A stretch of 64,000 nt of DNA. Source: Oscillatoria sp. FACHB-1407 (GTDB lineage Bacteria; Cyanobacteriota; Cyanobacteriia; Elainellales; Elainellaceae). This document shows positions 28,218 to 36,943 of this stretch, one piece after another. The notes below the pieces were generated by a model that was given only the letters and a program-made list of their open reading frames with translations, ran no database searches and was not told the origin of the DNA. The stretch lies in the NCBI RefSeq assembly GCF_014697545.1, contig NZ_JACJSA010000008.1, positions 62,001 through 126,000 of the forward strand. Direction: 5' to 3'. Both the position numbers and the translations under genes were made by a program. The stretch's first letter is position 1. Each line of letters begins with the position of its first letter.

Positions 28218-28237
28218 AGACGCGATTAATCGCGTCT
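28218..28237. repeat. Palindrome copy 4 (AGACGCGATTAATCGCGTCT)
   Basis: A perfect 20-bp palindrome 60 bases after the NTPase stop codon, between it and the convergent glycosyltransferase gene. Confidence 0.9.
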
Positions 28238-28316
28238 CTCCTCCACTCTCCCACTCCTCCACTCCCCCACTCGGTAGTGTTTCAGATCTGTTGCTACTAA
28301 CCCCCGGCTGTCGCCG

Positions 28317-28335
28317 TCCCCCTTACCAAGGGGGA
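28317..28335. repeat. Hairpin TCCCCCTTaccAAGGGGGA
   Basis: An 8-bp perfect stem with a 3-base loop, of the common cyanobacterial dispersed type. A relative (ACCTCCCCTT/AAGGGGAGGT) is at 31968-31990. Confidence 0.75.
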
Positions 28336-28401
28336 CTACAGGGGGTCTTACAGAGGTTATCAACAGGTTTGGAACACCACCCCCCACTCTTCCACTTCCC
28401 T

Positions 28402-30036
28402 TCAATCAGGTTGCCAACTCCAAAGCTCGCCAACGACCAGTTCAAACTGCCCCCCATATTGGGCTGTAAATTCGTCCCTAAAGTAATCTGGCAGGTTGAG
28501 TAGAAATAGGGGTCGCGATAAATCAGCGATCGCCGGAATTTCCTTGGATATACCAAACTCCTGGAATGGCAGCAAGGTAACGGTTTCGTTGAGGAGGTAA
28601 CTGAGGGACACCAAATTGGCTGGGTTATAGCCATAGCTATCGGTGATGAGCAGGGGAGAATCACTGCTGTTGAGCAGTTGAGCGATCTCCGGGTGGTGAT
28701 AGCTCATGACTTTGTTCCACCAGGTATTGGCTTGTAAGTGTGCGCCTCCAGAAACGATGCCAGCGATCGCCAACCCCACCGACAGCACTACTCCAACCGC
28801 CTGGTAAGAGCGTTTTGTAGTGGTCAACAGATGAGCAATCAGATACGCCACAGCCAGTTGCAGCGATAAAAAGAAGGGCAGCAAGTAGCGAGTCACGGTC
28901 GATCGCTGTCCCCCTGACAGAATATCCGGCACAACCAGGGGCAGCGACGTGCCAATACATAACGCCACAACAAACAACCAAACTGGTTTTGGAGCGTGCC
29001 TGACCAGGAAATAGAGCGCGTAAATCTCCAGGAGCAAAATGGGAACCATGGCAAACCCGTGGAGCAATAGATCGGAGGCAGAGGCTCTGGCACCCATATC
29101 AAAAAACACACGGGTCAAGTTGAATAGCCACATTCTGACGGTCATATCAATCGGCAGGGAAACCGTGACCCAACCAGCAGACGCCTTCAAAACACTGAGA
29201 TAGCGCACTAGAAAGTAGAGCCAGGGAATAAATGCAACAACTGCGATCGCCCCTGTGATCAGAAATGCGATCGCCCGTCGGGTCAACTGCCACTGCATCT
29301 GGAAACCATCCTCGACCCGCCATATCTTTAGTGGCTGACGGCAAATAACATATAGCCCATGCCCGATCGCCACTAATGCCGAAAATACAGCCGTATAAAA
29401 TGACACCGTCAAAGTCACGCCATACACTGCCCAGTGCTGCCATTGATGGAGCCGCATTGCCCGCAACAACGCTGCACTGCTGAGCAATGTCAGAGCCGTG
29501 AGGAGACTGTATTCTCGCGCCTCCTGAGCATAGACCAGATGAATCGGGGAAATAGCTAACAGGGCGATCGCCACCCATCCCACCAGTGGCGACTGAAACA
29601 ACTCCCAGCACAGCCAATACACCGCCGGAAAAACCAGCAAACTCAAGAGAACAGCAAAACTACGAGTTACGACAATCGAATCGCCCCAAAGCCGCATCCA
29701 GAAGTGCATTAACAGATAAAAAAAGGGAGGATGCTGGGGATCTTCGCTGCCTAAGCCAAAAATCAGTTGGGATAATGTCCGGTTGGGATCAATCTGCTGG
29801 TAGCTAAGCAAGGAAGCAGGATTTCTTTCCTGTCCGGTAAACATCTCCGCCTTCAATTCTGATCCCGTGTGAGCCGTTGCCTCCATTGAGGTGAAGACTT
29901 CATCATGCCAGTAGATTTTTCTATCCAGATGGCTAAATCGAAACAGGATACCAATGACCAACAGTACGAGAACCGTCCACTTCAGGAGCGCAGGGACAGG
30001 CTTTGCAGTAAAAGGCTGAAAACTCTCTGTAGACAT
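28402..30036 (-). CDS. Multi-span glycosyltransferase, GT39/PMT-like
   Basis: A 544-residue integral membrane protein of the ArnT/PMT (GT-C) class, which use lipid-linked sugars. The first luminal loop holds the acidic motif in HLDRKIYWHDEVFTS (DE as the presumed catalytic pair). About ten to twelve hydrophobic helices follow, and the C-terminal part is a soluble domain. The residue number and DE motif fit dolichyl/polyprenyl-phosphate-mannose-type transferases, but donor and acceptor cannot be assigned. ATG 30036 is used because the earlier in-frame start is TTG. Confidence 0.75.
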   Translation of the reverse strand: MSTESFQPFTAKPVPALLKWTVLVLLVIGILFRFSHLDRKIYWHDEVFTSMEATAHTGSELKAEMFTGQERNPASLLSYQQIDPNRTLSQLIFGLGSEDPQHPPFFYLLMHFWMRLWGDSIVVTRSFAVLLSLLVFPAVYWLCWELFQSPLVGWVAIALLAISPIHLVYAQEAREYSLLTALTLLSSAALLRAMRLHQWQHWAVYGVTLTVSFYTAVFSALVAIGHGLYVICRQPLKIWRVEDGFQMQWQLTRRAIAFLITGAIAVVAFIPWLYFLVRYLSVLKASAGWVTVSLPIDMTVRMWLFNLTRVFFDMGARASASDLLLHGFAMVPILLLEIYALYFLVRHAPKPVWLFVVALCIGTSLPLVVPDILSGGQRSTVTRYLLPFFLSLQLAVAYLIAHLLTTTKRSYQAVGVVLSVGLAIAGIVSGGAHLQANTWWNKVMSYHHPEIAQLLNSSDSPLLITDSYGYNPANLVSLSYLLNETVTLLPFQEFGISKEIPAIADLSRPLFLLNLPDYFRDEFTAQYGGQFELVVGELWSWQPD

Positions 30037-30066
30037 GATTTGCGATAGGGGGCAATATCGACCCAA

Positions 30067-30336
30067 TTGTAGTCGTGTGTTTCACATAAACAGTTCCTCT
30101 GGTACACAAAGCAATCGTGTAATTGTCATCTCTCTATGGTTCATATTGGTGTTTAATTGGGTTAAGCCAAGCAGTCAACATTCACGTTCGTCACTAACCC
30201 GATCTCTGGAGTGAATCGCCACTAGAGATGGAGGTTCGTAAACTTTCTTCATAAATAACAAGCTCCTCACTGCAAGAGCATGATAAGCTCAGATGAAATT
30301 TGGGCTATTACTGTTTAGTGTGAGGCTAGGTGTTTG
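30067..30336. other. Divergent promoter region of the GT39 and radical SAM genes
   Basis: AT-rich DNA without a gene, repeat or palindrome. It must contain both promoters. Confidence 0.45.
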
Positions 30337-31917
30337 ATGCGCGTTTTACTGCTCTACCCTTTATTCCCTCCAAGTTTTTGGTCATTTGAAAAAGCCTTGG
30401 AATTAGCAGGTCGCAAGGCATTCATGCCTCCACTGGGAATGATTACAGTGGCGGCGATCTTGCCACAAGAATGGGAATTTAAACTGGTCGATCGCAACGT
30501 TCGCTCGGTGACAGAAGCTGAGTGGGCATGGGCGGATCTCGTGATCGTCTCTGCCATGATTGTCCAGAAAGAAGACTTTTTAGCACAGATTCAGGAAGCC
30601 AAGCGTCGTGGCAAGCGAGTGGCGGTGGGCGGTCCCTACGCTACGGCTCTGCCACACGAAGCCGAAGAAGCCGGCGCAGATTACCTGATTTTGGACGAAG
30701 GCGAAATTACTCTGCCCATGTTTGTTGAGGCGATCGCCAAGGGTGAAACCAGTGGCACTTTCCGCTCTGGTGGCGAAAAACCCGATGTCACCATTACCCC
30801 GGTGCCTCGCTACGACTTGCTCGATCTGGATGCCTACGACAGCATGTCCATCCAGTTCTCACGCGGGTGTCCCTTCCAGTGTGAGTTCTGCGACATCATC
30901 GTGCTCTACGGACGCAAACCCCGCACCAAAGCCCCCCAACAACTGCTCAAGGAACTCGATTTTCTCTATGAGTTGGGTTGGCGCGGTGGCATCTTCATGG
31001 TGGATGACAACTTCATCGGCAATAAACGCAACGTAAAACTGTTGCTGCACGAGTTGAAAGTCTGGCAGAAAGAGCACAACTATCCTTTCGCCTTCACCAC
31101 TGAAGCCTCCGTTGACCTGGCACAAGATCAGGAACTGATGGACTTGATGATGGATTGCAACTTCGGCAGCGTCTTCCTGGGCATTGAAACCCCCGATGAG
31201 GATAGCCTCTCCGTCACCAAGAAATTCCAAAATACCCGTGACCCGCTAAACGAAGCCGTTGAGAAGATCGTGCGGACAGGGTTGCGTGTGTTTGCCGGAT
31301 TCATCATCGGGTTTGATGGTGAGAAAGCCGGAGCAGGCGATCGCATCGTTCGGTTTGCCGAGCAGACCACGATTCCCACAGCTATCTTCAGCATGTTGCA
31401 GGCGTTGCCTGACACAGCCCTCTATCACCGATTGAAGAAAGAAGGTCGTCTGCGCGATAAGCTGACCAACATCAACCAGACCACGTTGATGAACTTCATC
31501 CCCACTCGTCCTCTCGAAGACATTGCCCGTGAGTTCGTCGATGCCTGGTGGGAACTGTACGACCCGGTGAAATACCTCGATCGCACCTACCGTCACTTCA
31601 TGATGATGGGTGCTCCGCGCCAAAAACCATCGCTCGGCATCCTCAAGCCTGCTCACATCCGGGCATTATTTGTCCTGGCTTGGCGGCAAGGTGTCGTGCG
31701 AAAGACTCGCTTTAAGTTCTGGCACCACTTGTTCAGCATTCTCAAGAACAATCCTGGCGTCTGGAACCGCTATTTAGCCACCTGCGCCTATGCGGAGCAC
31801 TTCCTGTATTACCGCCAGTTAGTGCGCGACAACATCGAGACTCAACTCAAGGAGTACCTGGAGGAAGAAGCTCGGCTCAAGACCGAACAGCCCGATCCGG
31901 TCAAAGCGGTTGCTTAA
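30337..31917 (+). CDS. B12-binding radical SAM protein
   Basis: A 526-residue class B-type radical SAM protein. The N-terminal cobalamin-binding domain (about 1-150) shows FKLVDRN and GGPYATALPHEAE. The [4Fe-4S] cluster ligands are C178-x3-C182-x2-C185 in RGCPFQCEFCDI. The C-terminal part (about 380-526) is a DUF4070-like region. Family members include hopanoid C-2 methylase HpnP and other methyltransferases; many cyanobacterial relatives are uncharacterised, so I do not assign a product. ATG 30337 is used, since the codon just before is TTG. Confidence 0.88.
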   Translation: MRVLLLYPLFPPSFWSFEKALELAGRKAFMPPLGMITVAAILPQEWEFKLVDRNVRSVTEAEWAWADLVIVSAMIVQKEDFLAQIQEAKRRGKRVAVGGPYATALPHEAEEAGADYLILDEGEITLPMFVEAIAKGETSGTFRSGGEKPDVTITPVPRYDLLDLDAYDSMSIQFSRGCPFQCEFCDIIVLYGRKPRTKAPQQLLKELDFLYELGWRGGIFMVDDNFIGNKRNVKLLLHELKVWQKEHNYPFAFTTEASVDLAQDQELMDLMMDCNFGSVFLGIETPDEDSLSVTKKFQNTRDPLNEAVEKIVRTGLRVFAGFIIGFDGEKAGAGDRIVRFAEQTTIPTAIFSMLQALPDTALYHRLKKEGRLRDKLTNINQTTLMNFIPTRPLEDIAREFVDAWWELYDPVKYLDRTYRHFMMMGAPRQKPSLGILKPAHIRALFVLAWRQGVVRKTRFKFWHHLFSILKNNPGVWNRYLATCAYAEHFLYYRQLVRDNIETQLKEYLEEEARLKTEQPDPVKAVA

Positions 31918-31967
31918 ATTCAACTAAAACTAATACCAACTTGATTTGAAGACACGAACCCCTCCCA

Positions 31968-31990
31968 ACCTCCCCTTGGTAAGGGGAGGT
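31968..31990. repeat. Hairpin ACCTCCCCTT / AAGGGGAGGT
   Basis: A perfect 10-bp stem with a 3-base loop 50 bases after the radical SAM stop. Outer arms (AACCCC with GGGGTT) extend it. It belongs to the dispersed hairpin family noted at 28317. Confidence 0.75.
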
Positions 31991-32046
31991 GCCATAGGCG
32001 GTGGGGTTATGTGTAGCCATCACAGGCTAAATCGGTATAACAAATC

Positions 32047-32069
32047 CCCGGAATCTTTGAGACTCCGGG
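32047..32069 (+). terminator. Hairpin with T-rich tail between the radical SAM gene and petL
   Basis: CCCGGAATCT and AGACTCCGGG form a 10-bp stem with one mismatch, followed by AATTTTG on the plus side. It can end the radical SAM transcript, and also that of petL, whose stop is about 25 bases away on the minus strand. Confidence 0.65.
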
Positions 32070-32094
32070 AATTTTGTATTGTAAAGGGTTTTGA

Positions 32095-32190
32095 TTAAAT
32101 TAGTTTGACGGCACGCAGGGTGTAATATAGCCCGATCGCCAATCCAGTCGCACCGCCCACTAAAATCACGTATGTAACTGCTCCAGCCAT
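32095..32190 (-). CDS. petL: Cytochrome b6f complex subunit PetL (31 residues)
   Basis: A 31-residue single-helix protein, too short for most gene finders. It begins MAGAVTYVILVGG, continues ATGLAIGLYYTLRAV and ends KLI. The hydrophobic helix followed by an R-x2-KLI end is the PetL pattern; PetL is a small peripheral subunit of cytochrome b6f that stabilises the dimer. AGAGG is positioned 8-12 bases before the ATG. The gene stands alone, and the nearest photosynthesis gene in the window is thf1. A hairpin lies beyond the stop. The identification is by pattern only. Confidence 0.75.
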   Translation of the reverse strand: MAGAVTYVILVGGATGLAIGLYYTLRAVKLI

Positions 32191-32301
32191 TTCTATACCT
32201 CTATTACGTCCTATTCCTATTGAATCATGAGTGGTTCTTTCGCGATCGCCTCCTGGCAAATGCGATAATGAGGGTCTGTTTTCTGAAGTTGGTTGCTACC
32301 C

Positions 32302-33399
32302 ATGAAGTCTGTTATCCCGGTTGAGTTACCTAACCAGTCCTACGAAATCGCGATCGCCCCTGGTGGGTTAGATCATTTGGGCAACTGGATGCAACCGCTC
32401 AAGATTGGCAAACGGGTGTTGTTGGTGTCGAATCCGGGGATCTTTAAGCAGTATGGGGAACGGGCGATCGCCGCTCTAGAAGGGGCGGGGTTTCAGGTGG
32501 CGACCTGTTTGTTGCCTGCGGGGGAACGCTACAAAACCCTCGGCTCGATTCAAAAAGTCTATGATGTGGCGTTGGCAGAACGATTGGAGCGATCGTCAGC
32601 GATCGTTGCTTTAGGAGGTGGCGTGATTGGGGATATGGCGGGGTTTGCGGCGGCAACCTGGCTGCGGGGCATCTCCTTTGTGCAGGTGCCGACCTCCCTG
32701 CTGGCGATGGTGGATGCCTCGATTGGGGGCAAAACCGGGGTGAACCATCCCAATGGCAAAAACCTGATTGGTGCGTTTCATCAGCCACGCCTGGTCTTGA
32801 TCGACCCGGAATTATTACGGACTCTTCCGGCGCGTGAGTTTCGTGCTGGCATGGCAGAGGTGATTAAGTACGGGGTAATCTGGGATGCTGACTTGTTTGA
32901 GCAACTGGAACAGGCAAAACGGTTGGATCAGCAGCGGTACATCTCACCGGAATTGATGCAATCCATCCTCACTTGCTCCTGTCAGGCAAAAGCGCATGTG
33001 GTCAGCAAAGACGAAAAGGAAGCGGGACTACGCGCCATCCTCAACTACGGTCACACAATTGGTCATGCGGTCGAGAGTTTGACGGGCTATCGCGTGGTGA
33101 ATCACGGGGAAGCGGTGGCGATCGGCATGGTCGCCGCAGGTCAGATTGCCGTGGAACTGGGTTTATGGAGTGACACCGAGACGCAACGCCAATTCGCCCT
33201 GATCGAGAAAACTGGATTGCCGACTCGACTCCCATCCGGAATGGATCTTGAGGCGATTATCACCGCATTGCAAAGCGACAAAAAAGTGCAGTCGGGACAG
33301 GTGCGGTTTGTGTTGCCGACTCGAATTGGAGAGGCGATCGTCACTGATAAGGCGACCGCTGATGTGATCCGTCGTGTGTTGCAACAGATGGAGTCCTAA
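32302..33399 (+). CDS. aroB: 3-dehydroquinate synthase
   Basis: AroB converts DAHP to 3-dehydroquinate, the second step of the shikimate pathway, using NAD and a divalent metal. The 365-residue protein shows the NAD-binding [19 protein letters not shown] segment, [20 protein letters not shown] and NLIGAFHQP. The metal ligands occur in EVIKYG and in [12 protein letters not shown] plus [12 protein letters not shown] 32302 is chosen, because the earlier in-frame start is TTG. The gene is monocistronic and normal in length. Confidence 0.97.
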   Translation: MKSVIPVELPNQSYEIAIAPGGLDHLGNWMQPLKIGKRVLLVSNPGIFKQYGERAIAALEGAGFQVATCLLPAGERYKTLGSIQKVYDVALAERLERSSAIVALGGGVIGDMAGFAAATWLRGISFVQVPTSLLAMVDASIGGKTGVNHPNGKNLIGAFHQPRLVLIDPELLRTLPAREFRAGMAEVIKYGVIWDADLFEQLEQAKRLDQQRYISPELMQSILTCSCQAKAHVVSKDEKEAGLRAILNYGHTIGHAVESLTGYRVVNHGEAVAIGMVAAGQIAVELGLWSDTETQRQFALIEKTGLPTRLPSGMDLEAIITALQSDKKVQSGQVRFVLPTRIGEAIVTDKATADVIRRVLQQMES

Positions 33400-33430
33400 G
33401 GTTTTGCTGGAGGGTTGGGCGATTATCCCA

Positions 33431-33449
33431 AAGGGGGAACTGCTTCGCA
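33431..33449. repeat. 19-bp direct repeat, copy A (AAGGGGGAACTGCTTCGCA)
   Basis: This 19-mer recurs exactly at 33960-33978. Both copies are in non-coding DNA, flanking the small 66-residue gene. Confidence 0.8.
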
Positions 33450-33465
33450 TCGCTCCAACAGACTC

Positions 33466-33500
33466 TAGATCTGCAACTTCTTGAAGAAGTTGCAGATCTA
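33466..33500. terminator. 16-bp perfect hairpin after aroB
   Basis: TAGATCTGCAACTTCT (33466-33481) and AGAAGTTGCAGATCTA (33485-33500) form a perfect 16-bp stem with a 3-base loop. It lies between the convergent aroB and the 66-residue gene. It lacks a T run, so termination is likely but not certain. Confidence 0.7.
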
Positions 33501-33513
33501 AACACACCTGTCC

Positions 33514-33714
33514 CTATCGCTCTAACACACTCATAAACTTGCCCTGGGCAAACGGTGCAGGAATGATCGGCATAAAGTGAACACGGTCATTCACCAGTTG
33601 CTTCACATAAAACTCGTTGATCGTGTGTTTCACCTGCTCTCGCGTTCCAATAATCCAAATCTGCACTTTTTCGGCAGGCGGAACGGGCAGCAGTTCATTA
33701 AACTCTGTAGTCAT
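33514..33714 (-). CDS. Small conserved cyanobacterial protein (66 residues)
   Basis: A 66-residue soluble protein of unrecognised function, starting MTTEFNELLPVPPAEKVQ. It contains IWIIGTREQVKHTINEFY, a predicted strand-turn-helix, and ends GKFMSVLER. I took the ATG at 33714 because the longer frame adds an atypical N-terminus. The start and length look like a real, separate gene, but I know no family for it. It converges on aroB over a strong hairpin. Confidence 0.55.
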   Translation of the reverse strand: MTTEFNELLPVPPAEKVQIWIIGTREQVKHTINEFYVKQLVNDRVHFMPIIPAPFAQGKFMSVLER

Positions 33715-34285
33715 ACTATTTGCCTCACTGTTGGGTGTAGAGAAGAACAGCTTAAGGCGTGGTTTCCCAACCACTCGTTTTGCGTCAGCAAGGCAATTGA
33801 CCTAAAATCAACACAGCCTAGCCTCCTGCTCCATTCAGGAGTTAGGTTAGCTGGTTAGCGAGTGCTCGCTACACTCCTAATCAGCGTTATCCTCACCTTA
33901 AGCTTTGTCCACTGGAAATCCAGTGTTTCATAGAATAATCGAAAGGGCGGTTACCCCGCAAGGGGGAACTGCTTCGCACCGTAGACAAGCGTATGAAGGG
34001 AATTAGGGGCGACCCTTGCGGTATCTGCAAAGCAGCACGATGGGAATTGAATCATTGCTTTGGATCTGCTTGCCCTCATCAGGAATCTAAAAATATGCGG
34101 AAAGATTCTCGCTATTAAGCTTAATCCGCCTATTATTCAGAATTAATCTTCACGAGTAGTAAATTTGGGTGTTATGTCGAATTAGTCTACCTGTCCACCC
34201 TAAATTAGGATCTTAGACGTAAACTTTCATTCTATTAATAGTTAGCCTGCCTCAATATGCTGAGTCCCTCTGCCTGTATTATCGA
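33715..34285. other. Gap with dispersed repeats at the left edge of the cassette
   Basis: This gap of 571 bases holds no supported gene. It includes a second copy of the 19-mer at 33960-33978. At about 34008-34025 GCGACCCTTGCGGTATCT belongs to the family that, inverted, interrupts the frame at 37.86 kb. A hairpin (CACTGGAAATCCAGTG) lies near 33910. HIP1 is absent. The stretch marks the transition from host-like DNA to the AT-rich cassette. Confidence 0.6.
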
Positions 34286-35182
34286 TTGCAATGGATATGG
34301 GACTTCCATGAAAATCTTCAGAGACTTGGAGCTAGAATCTTGACTGAACAGCCTGCTTCTAATGAAGCTCTTAGAAAAAAGCTTGTCATTGCAGCTTTAC
34401 TAATTGCTTGTGGAAGTTTTGTACTAAGTTGGTTGGGATGGATAGAATTCCGTTTGAAGCAAGTAGCAGAGCAAGAACAGCGACGCGCGCTAGCAGCACA
34501 GCAAGAGCAACAATCAATGGTACAATCGCTAGCTGCGATAGAAGCGCAAATTAGGGCTTTTCAAGAGTTAGAGCAAAAGGAATTAGAGCGAGAGGAAAAT
34601 GAAGGACCAGCAATATTTGCACCAGGACCCAGGATAGATTCGCTAGCTGCGATAGAAGCGCAAATTAGGTCTTTGCGTGAGTCACAGCAACAGGGAAATA
34701 TAGTCCAAAGATCTGCTGAAGATAATGCAGGAAGTGCTACATCCGATTTAAATGGGGAAGAGCTTACGAGTATTTCGAGAGCGTCTTCTTCCTCACCAGA
34801 AACGGTGGTTACATCTCCTACCCTGCAATTAGCAGAACTGGCTTCAGCATTGGACAAGTACTACCTTTGGGGACTGGAACATCGTAAAGCTACGTTTCAA
34901 CTTCAACTCATTAAAGACAACATTTTATTTGTTGTTGTACTGACCATTTTAGGATTTGGGCTTTATCTGTCTTATATTCAGTTCAAGAAAGGCGATCAAG
35001 CGGAGGGTAGCCTCAAATTAGGTCCTGCAGGTGTCGAAATCACTTCATCTATCTTGGGTATCTTCATACTCGCCTTCTCTATTGGCTTCTTTTATCTGTA
35101 CTTAGTGCATGTGTTTCAGATAGAAGAAATCGGTCAACCAAATATCGCACCAGCAGTTGGTTCCGGCAATCAAGATAGGTAG
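34286..35182 (+). CDS. Membrane protein with coiled coil and duplicated segment
   Basis: A 298-residue protein of unknown function. One helix near the N-terminus (VIAALLIACGSFVLSWLGW) is followed by a long Gln/Glu-rich coiled coil, and two C-terminal helices (LFVVVLTILGFGLYLSYI and ILGIFILAFSIGFFYLYLV) end it. An exact 30-bp repeat, 114 bp apart and in frame (34526-34555 and 34640-34669), gives two copies of SLAAIEAQIR. The frame opens with TTG at 34286 and has no ATG until well into the coiled coil, so the start is unsettled or the 5' end is lost. It is AT-rich and HIP1-free. Confidence 0.6.
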   Translation: MQWIWDFHENLQRLGARILTEQPASNEALRKKLVIAALLIACGSFVLSWLGWIEFRLKQVAEQEQRRALAAQQEQQSMVQSLAAIEAQIRAFQELEQKELEREENEGPAIFAPGPRIDSLAAIEAQIRSLRESQQQGNIVQRSAEDNAGSATSDLNGEELTSISRASSSSPETVVTSPTLQLAELASALDKYYLWGLEHRKATFQLQLIKDNILFVVVLTILGFGLYLSYIQFKKGDQAEGSLKLGPAGVEITSSILGIFILAFSIGFFYLYLVHVFQIEEIGQPNIAPAVGSGNQDR

Positions 35183-35604
35183 CATGACCCAATATTTCTG
35201 TATCTTGCAATATGCCTAACAATTTCTTGCAGGTGGACGCGAAGTCGAAAAGATCAGGTTGACCTAAAGGAGTAAAAGTAGAAACAGCAAGAATTCTGTA
35301 CGGGCGTGGGCTGACACTGCGTTGGTGCGGACGGTACAAAGGTTATCGGTTAGAGTTCAAGGCTATCTGCCGCCGCACAATTTCACCGTTAGCCCTCAGA
35401 TATTAAGTAGCCATAGTCCTTCTAATTATTCTGTAAAGATTGAACCGTTTTGAATTAATAGCTGCGACAGTGATGAAGTTAAGTCAGATGATGTCATCAA
35501 ATCACTACACTGGATTAGATCTTCAAGTTGAATCTGCCCAAAGACTGATTGAGATACGGAATAGGGGATGTTAGAAATGTTTTAATCGTTTGCGGAGAAT
35601 TAAA
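35183..35604. other. Gap with no recognised gene
   Basis: About 420 bases of AT-rich DNA between two genes of the cassette. No palindrome-family member, heptad array or convincing frame is present. It ends in a promoter-like stretch before the GGAGA site at about 35595. Confidence 0.45.
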
Positions 35605-35877
35605 ATGGGACTCTTCAATAGAAACGATAGGAAGTCTGAAGAAACTAGAAAAGTCAGGATCGTTAATGAACGGAGTCGCGTCACAGAAAAGCACAATGGA
35701 GATGTGATTACGGATACATATCGTCAAGAGATTGAGTTTGAAGGATCTAGCGAAGATTGCAAAAATGTTGCCGCGCATGCCTACTTAGCAGGCAAGCAGG
35801 AGGAGCAACGTTTGTTATCTGATCAACCAGAAAGATCAGAGAAGCGTATTCGCGCGTTGCGAGCGGTGAATGAATAA
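35605..35877 (+). CDS. Small charged protein of the cassette
   Basis: A 90-residue hydrophilic protein, starting MGLFNRNDRKSEETRKV, with no signal or membrane segment. It is rich in R, E, K and D (EKHNGDVITDTYRQEIEFE). I recognise no family. GGAGA lies about 10 bases before the ATG, which was chosen over an earlier in-frame codon. Its stop overlaps the start of the next frame (ATGAATAA), so the two are translationally coupled. Confidence 0.65.
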   Translation: MGLFNRNDRKSEETRKVRIVNERSRVTEKHNGDVITDTYRQEIEFEGSSEDCKNVAAHAYLAGKQEEQRLLSDQPERSEKRIRALRAVNE

Positions 35878-36160
35878 AGGAGACAAAATTAAGGGTCTAC
35901 GTAGAAGTGTGATTTCAGTCCTTCTTGTCTTGTGCGTTTTTCTGACAACTTTTGCTGCCCCTGCTTGTGCTTCCCTAGAAGAAGACTTTGTCGATGGTTT
36001 TGCTAAAGGAGCAGGTTAAACTGCTGACGTAGCTTTTGTTTCTTGAACAACATGTCTTGTTACAGCGGCATTTGCCCCAATCGCCGCTCCTGCTGTTTGC
36101 ACCGCTTCTGGCGAGGTAATTTTTGGATGGTTTGGTTGGAAATTAGTTGGCAAGAGATGA
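35870..36160 (+). pseudogene. Broken secreted-protein gene with two in-frame stops
   Basis: The frame opens MNKGDKIKGLRRSVISVLLV, with a clean signal peptide (LLVLCVFLTTFAAPACAS) and cleavage near ACA-S. After 49 residues it meets TAA (36017). Read on in the same frame it gives TADVAFVS, then TGA (36044), then a hydrophobic segment TTCLVTAAFAPIAAPAVCTA and GEVIFGWFGWKLVGKR before a final TGA (36158). The continuous frame of 97 codons with two stops looks like a gene with two nonsense changes, or a truncated 49-residue product. A long minus-strand frame over the same DNA is judged spurious. Confidence 0.55.
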
Positions 36161-36367
36161 CTCTTTGGGAGAGCTGCTTCTGAGAGCTTATAGAGCAATA
36201 CAACACCATAGTAGGCTTGGCACAAGAGGGCTAACAATCCTGTTGGGGCGGCGAACAGAGCTTTCTCACTACATTTTGATGATGTTTGTTGCCGCTCAAT
36301 AGGGTCGTTAGACAGCTTGTGTGATCGGTTAGGGCGATGCTTCATTTTTTTGCAAAGGAACGAAAAT

Positions 36368-36886
36368 ATGAATCCAGAAGAAATATTGCGAAAAAAGTTT
36401 GAGGAAGAGTTAGACAAAGCAAAAGATAAAGGTGGTAAGGCAGATGGTGTCATTTGGGTTGCTGTTTTAGCTAACGCTGGGATGGGTGCAGTACCTCTCG
36501 GCATCAATATATGGACATTTGCTGGTGTCAACACTTTGATGGTTGTTTTTCTTGGAGGTATTTACGAGTACCACTTATCTCAGGAAGATGCCGGTAAACT
36601 AATTAAACAGATTTTTGGTGCTGTCGGATGGACATGGATGGCATCTGTTCTTGGGCTAAAGTTTTTTGCTGAAGTCTTAAAAGGAGTAGGTGTGATCACT
36701 TTGGGAGGTACGACCGTTGCTGGAATGGCACTAGACGCACTTCTCTCTGGAGCAGTCACATATGCTTTGGGATATACCACAAAGGACTACTTTGCTAAAG
36801 GCAAGAAAATGTCAAAATCCGAATTAGAGAAATCTTTCAAATCTAGGTTTGAAGAAGGCAAGCAAAAAGTTAAAAATCGAGGTTAA
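36368..36886 (+). CDS. Membrane protein, DUF697-like
   Basis: A 172-residue protein opening MNPEEILRKKFEEELDKAKDK, a charged helix, then hydrophobic segments (VIWVAVLANAGMGAVPLGIN, VNTLMVVFLGGIY, WTWMASVLGLKFFAEVL, VGVITLGGTTVAGMALDAL) and a charged tail (SKSELEKSFKSRFEEGKQKVK). The pattern GVNTLMVVFLGGIYEYHLSQEDAGKL recalls DUF697 proteins, which accompany small GTPases, but none is here. AAAGGAA lies about 10 bases before the ATG. Function is unknown. Confidence 0.65.
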   Translation: MNPEEILRKKFEEELDKAKDKGGKADGVIWVAVLANAGMGAVPLGINIWTFAGVNTLMVVFLGGIYEYHLSQEDAGKLIKQIFGAVGWTWMASVLGLKFFAEVLKGVGVITLGGTTVAGMALDALLSGAVTYALGYTTKDYFAKGKKMSKSELEKSFKSRFEEGKQKVKNRG

Positions 36887-36943
36887 GTCGTTGATAGTTC
36901 TCTTGCTGCTGTCCTAAATAAATTAACAAGGAGAAGACCTAGT

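Noticed and set aside
36016-36534. Minus-strand frame of 172 codons
   Set aside because: It overlaps the plus-strand secreted-protein frame and the start of the DUF697-like gene, has no ribosome-binding site, and its composition is not convincing. The plus-strand reading explains the region better.
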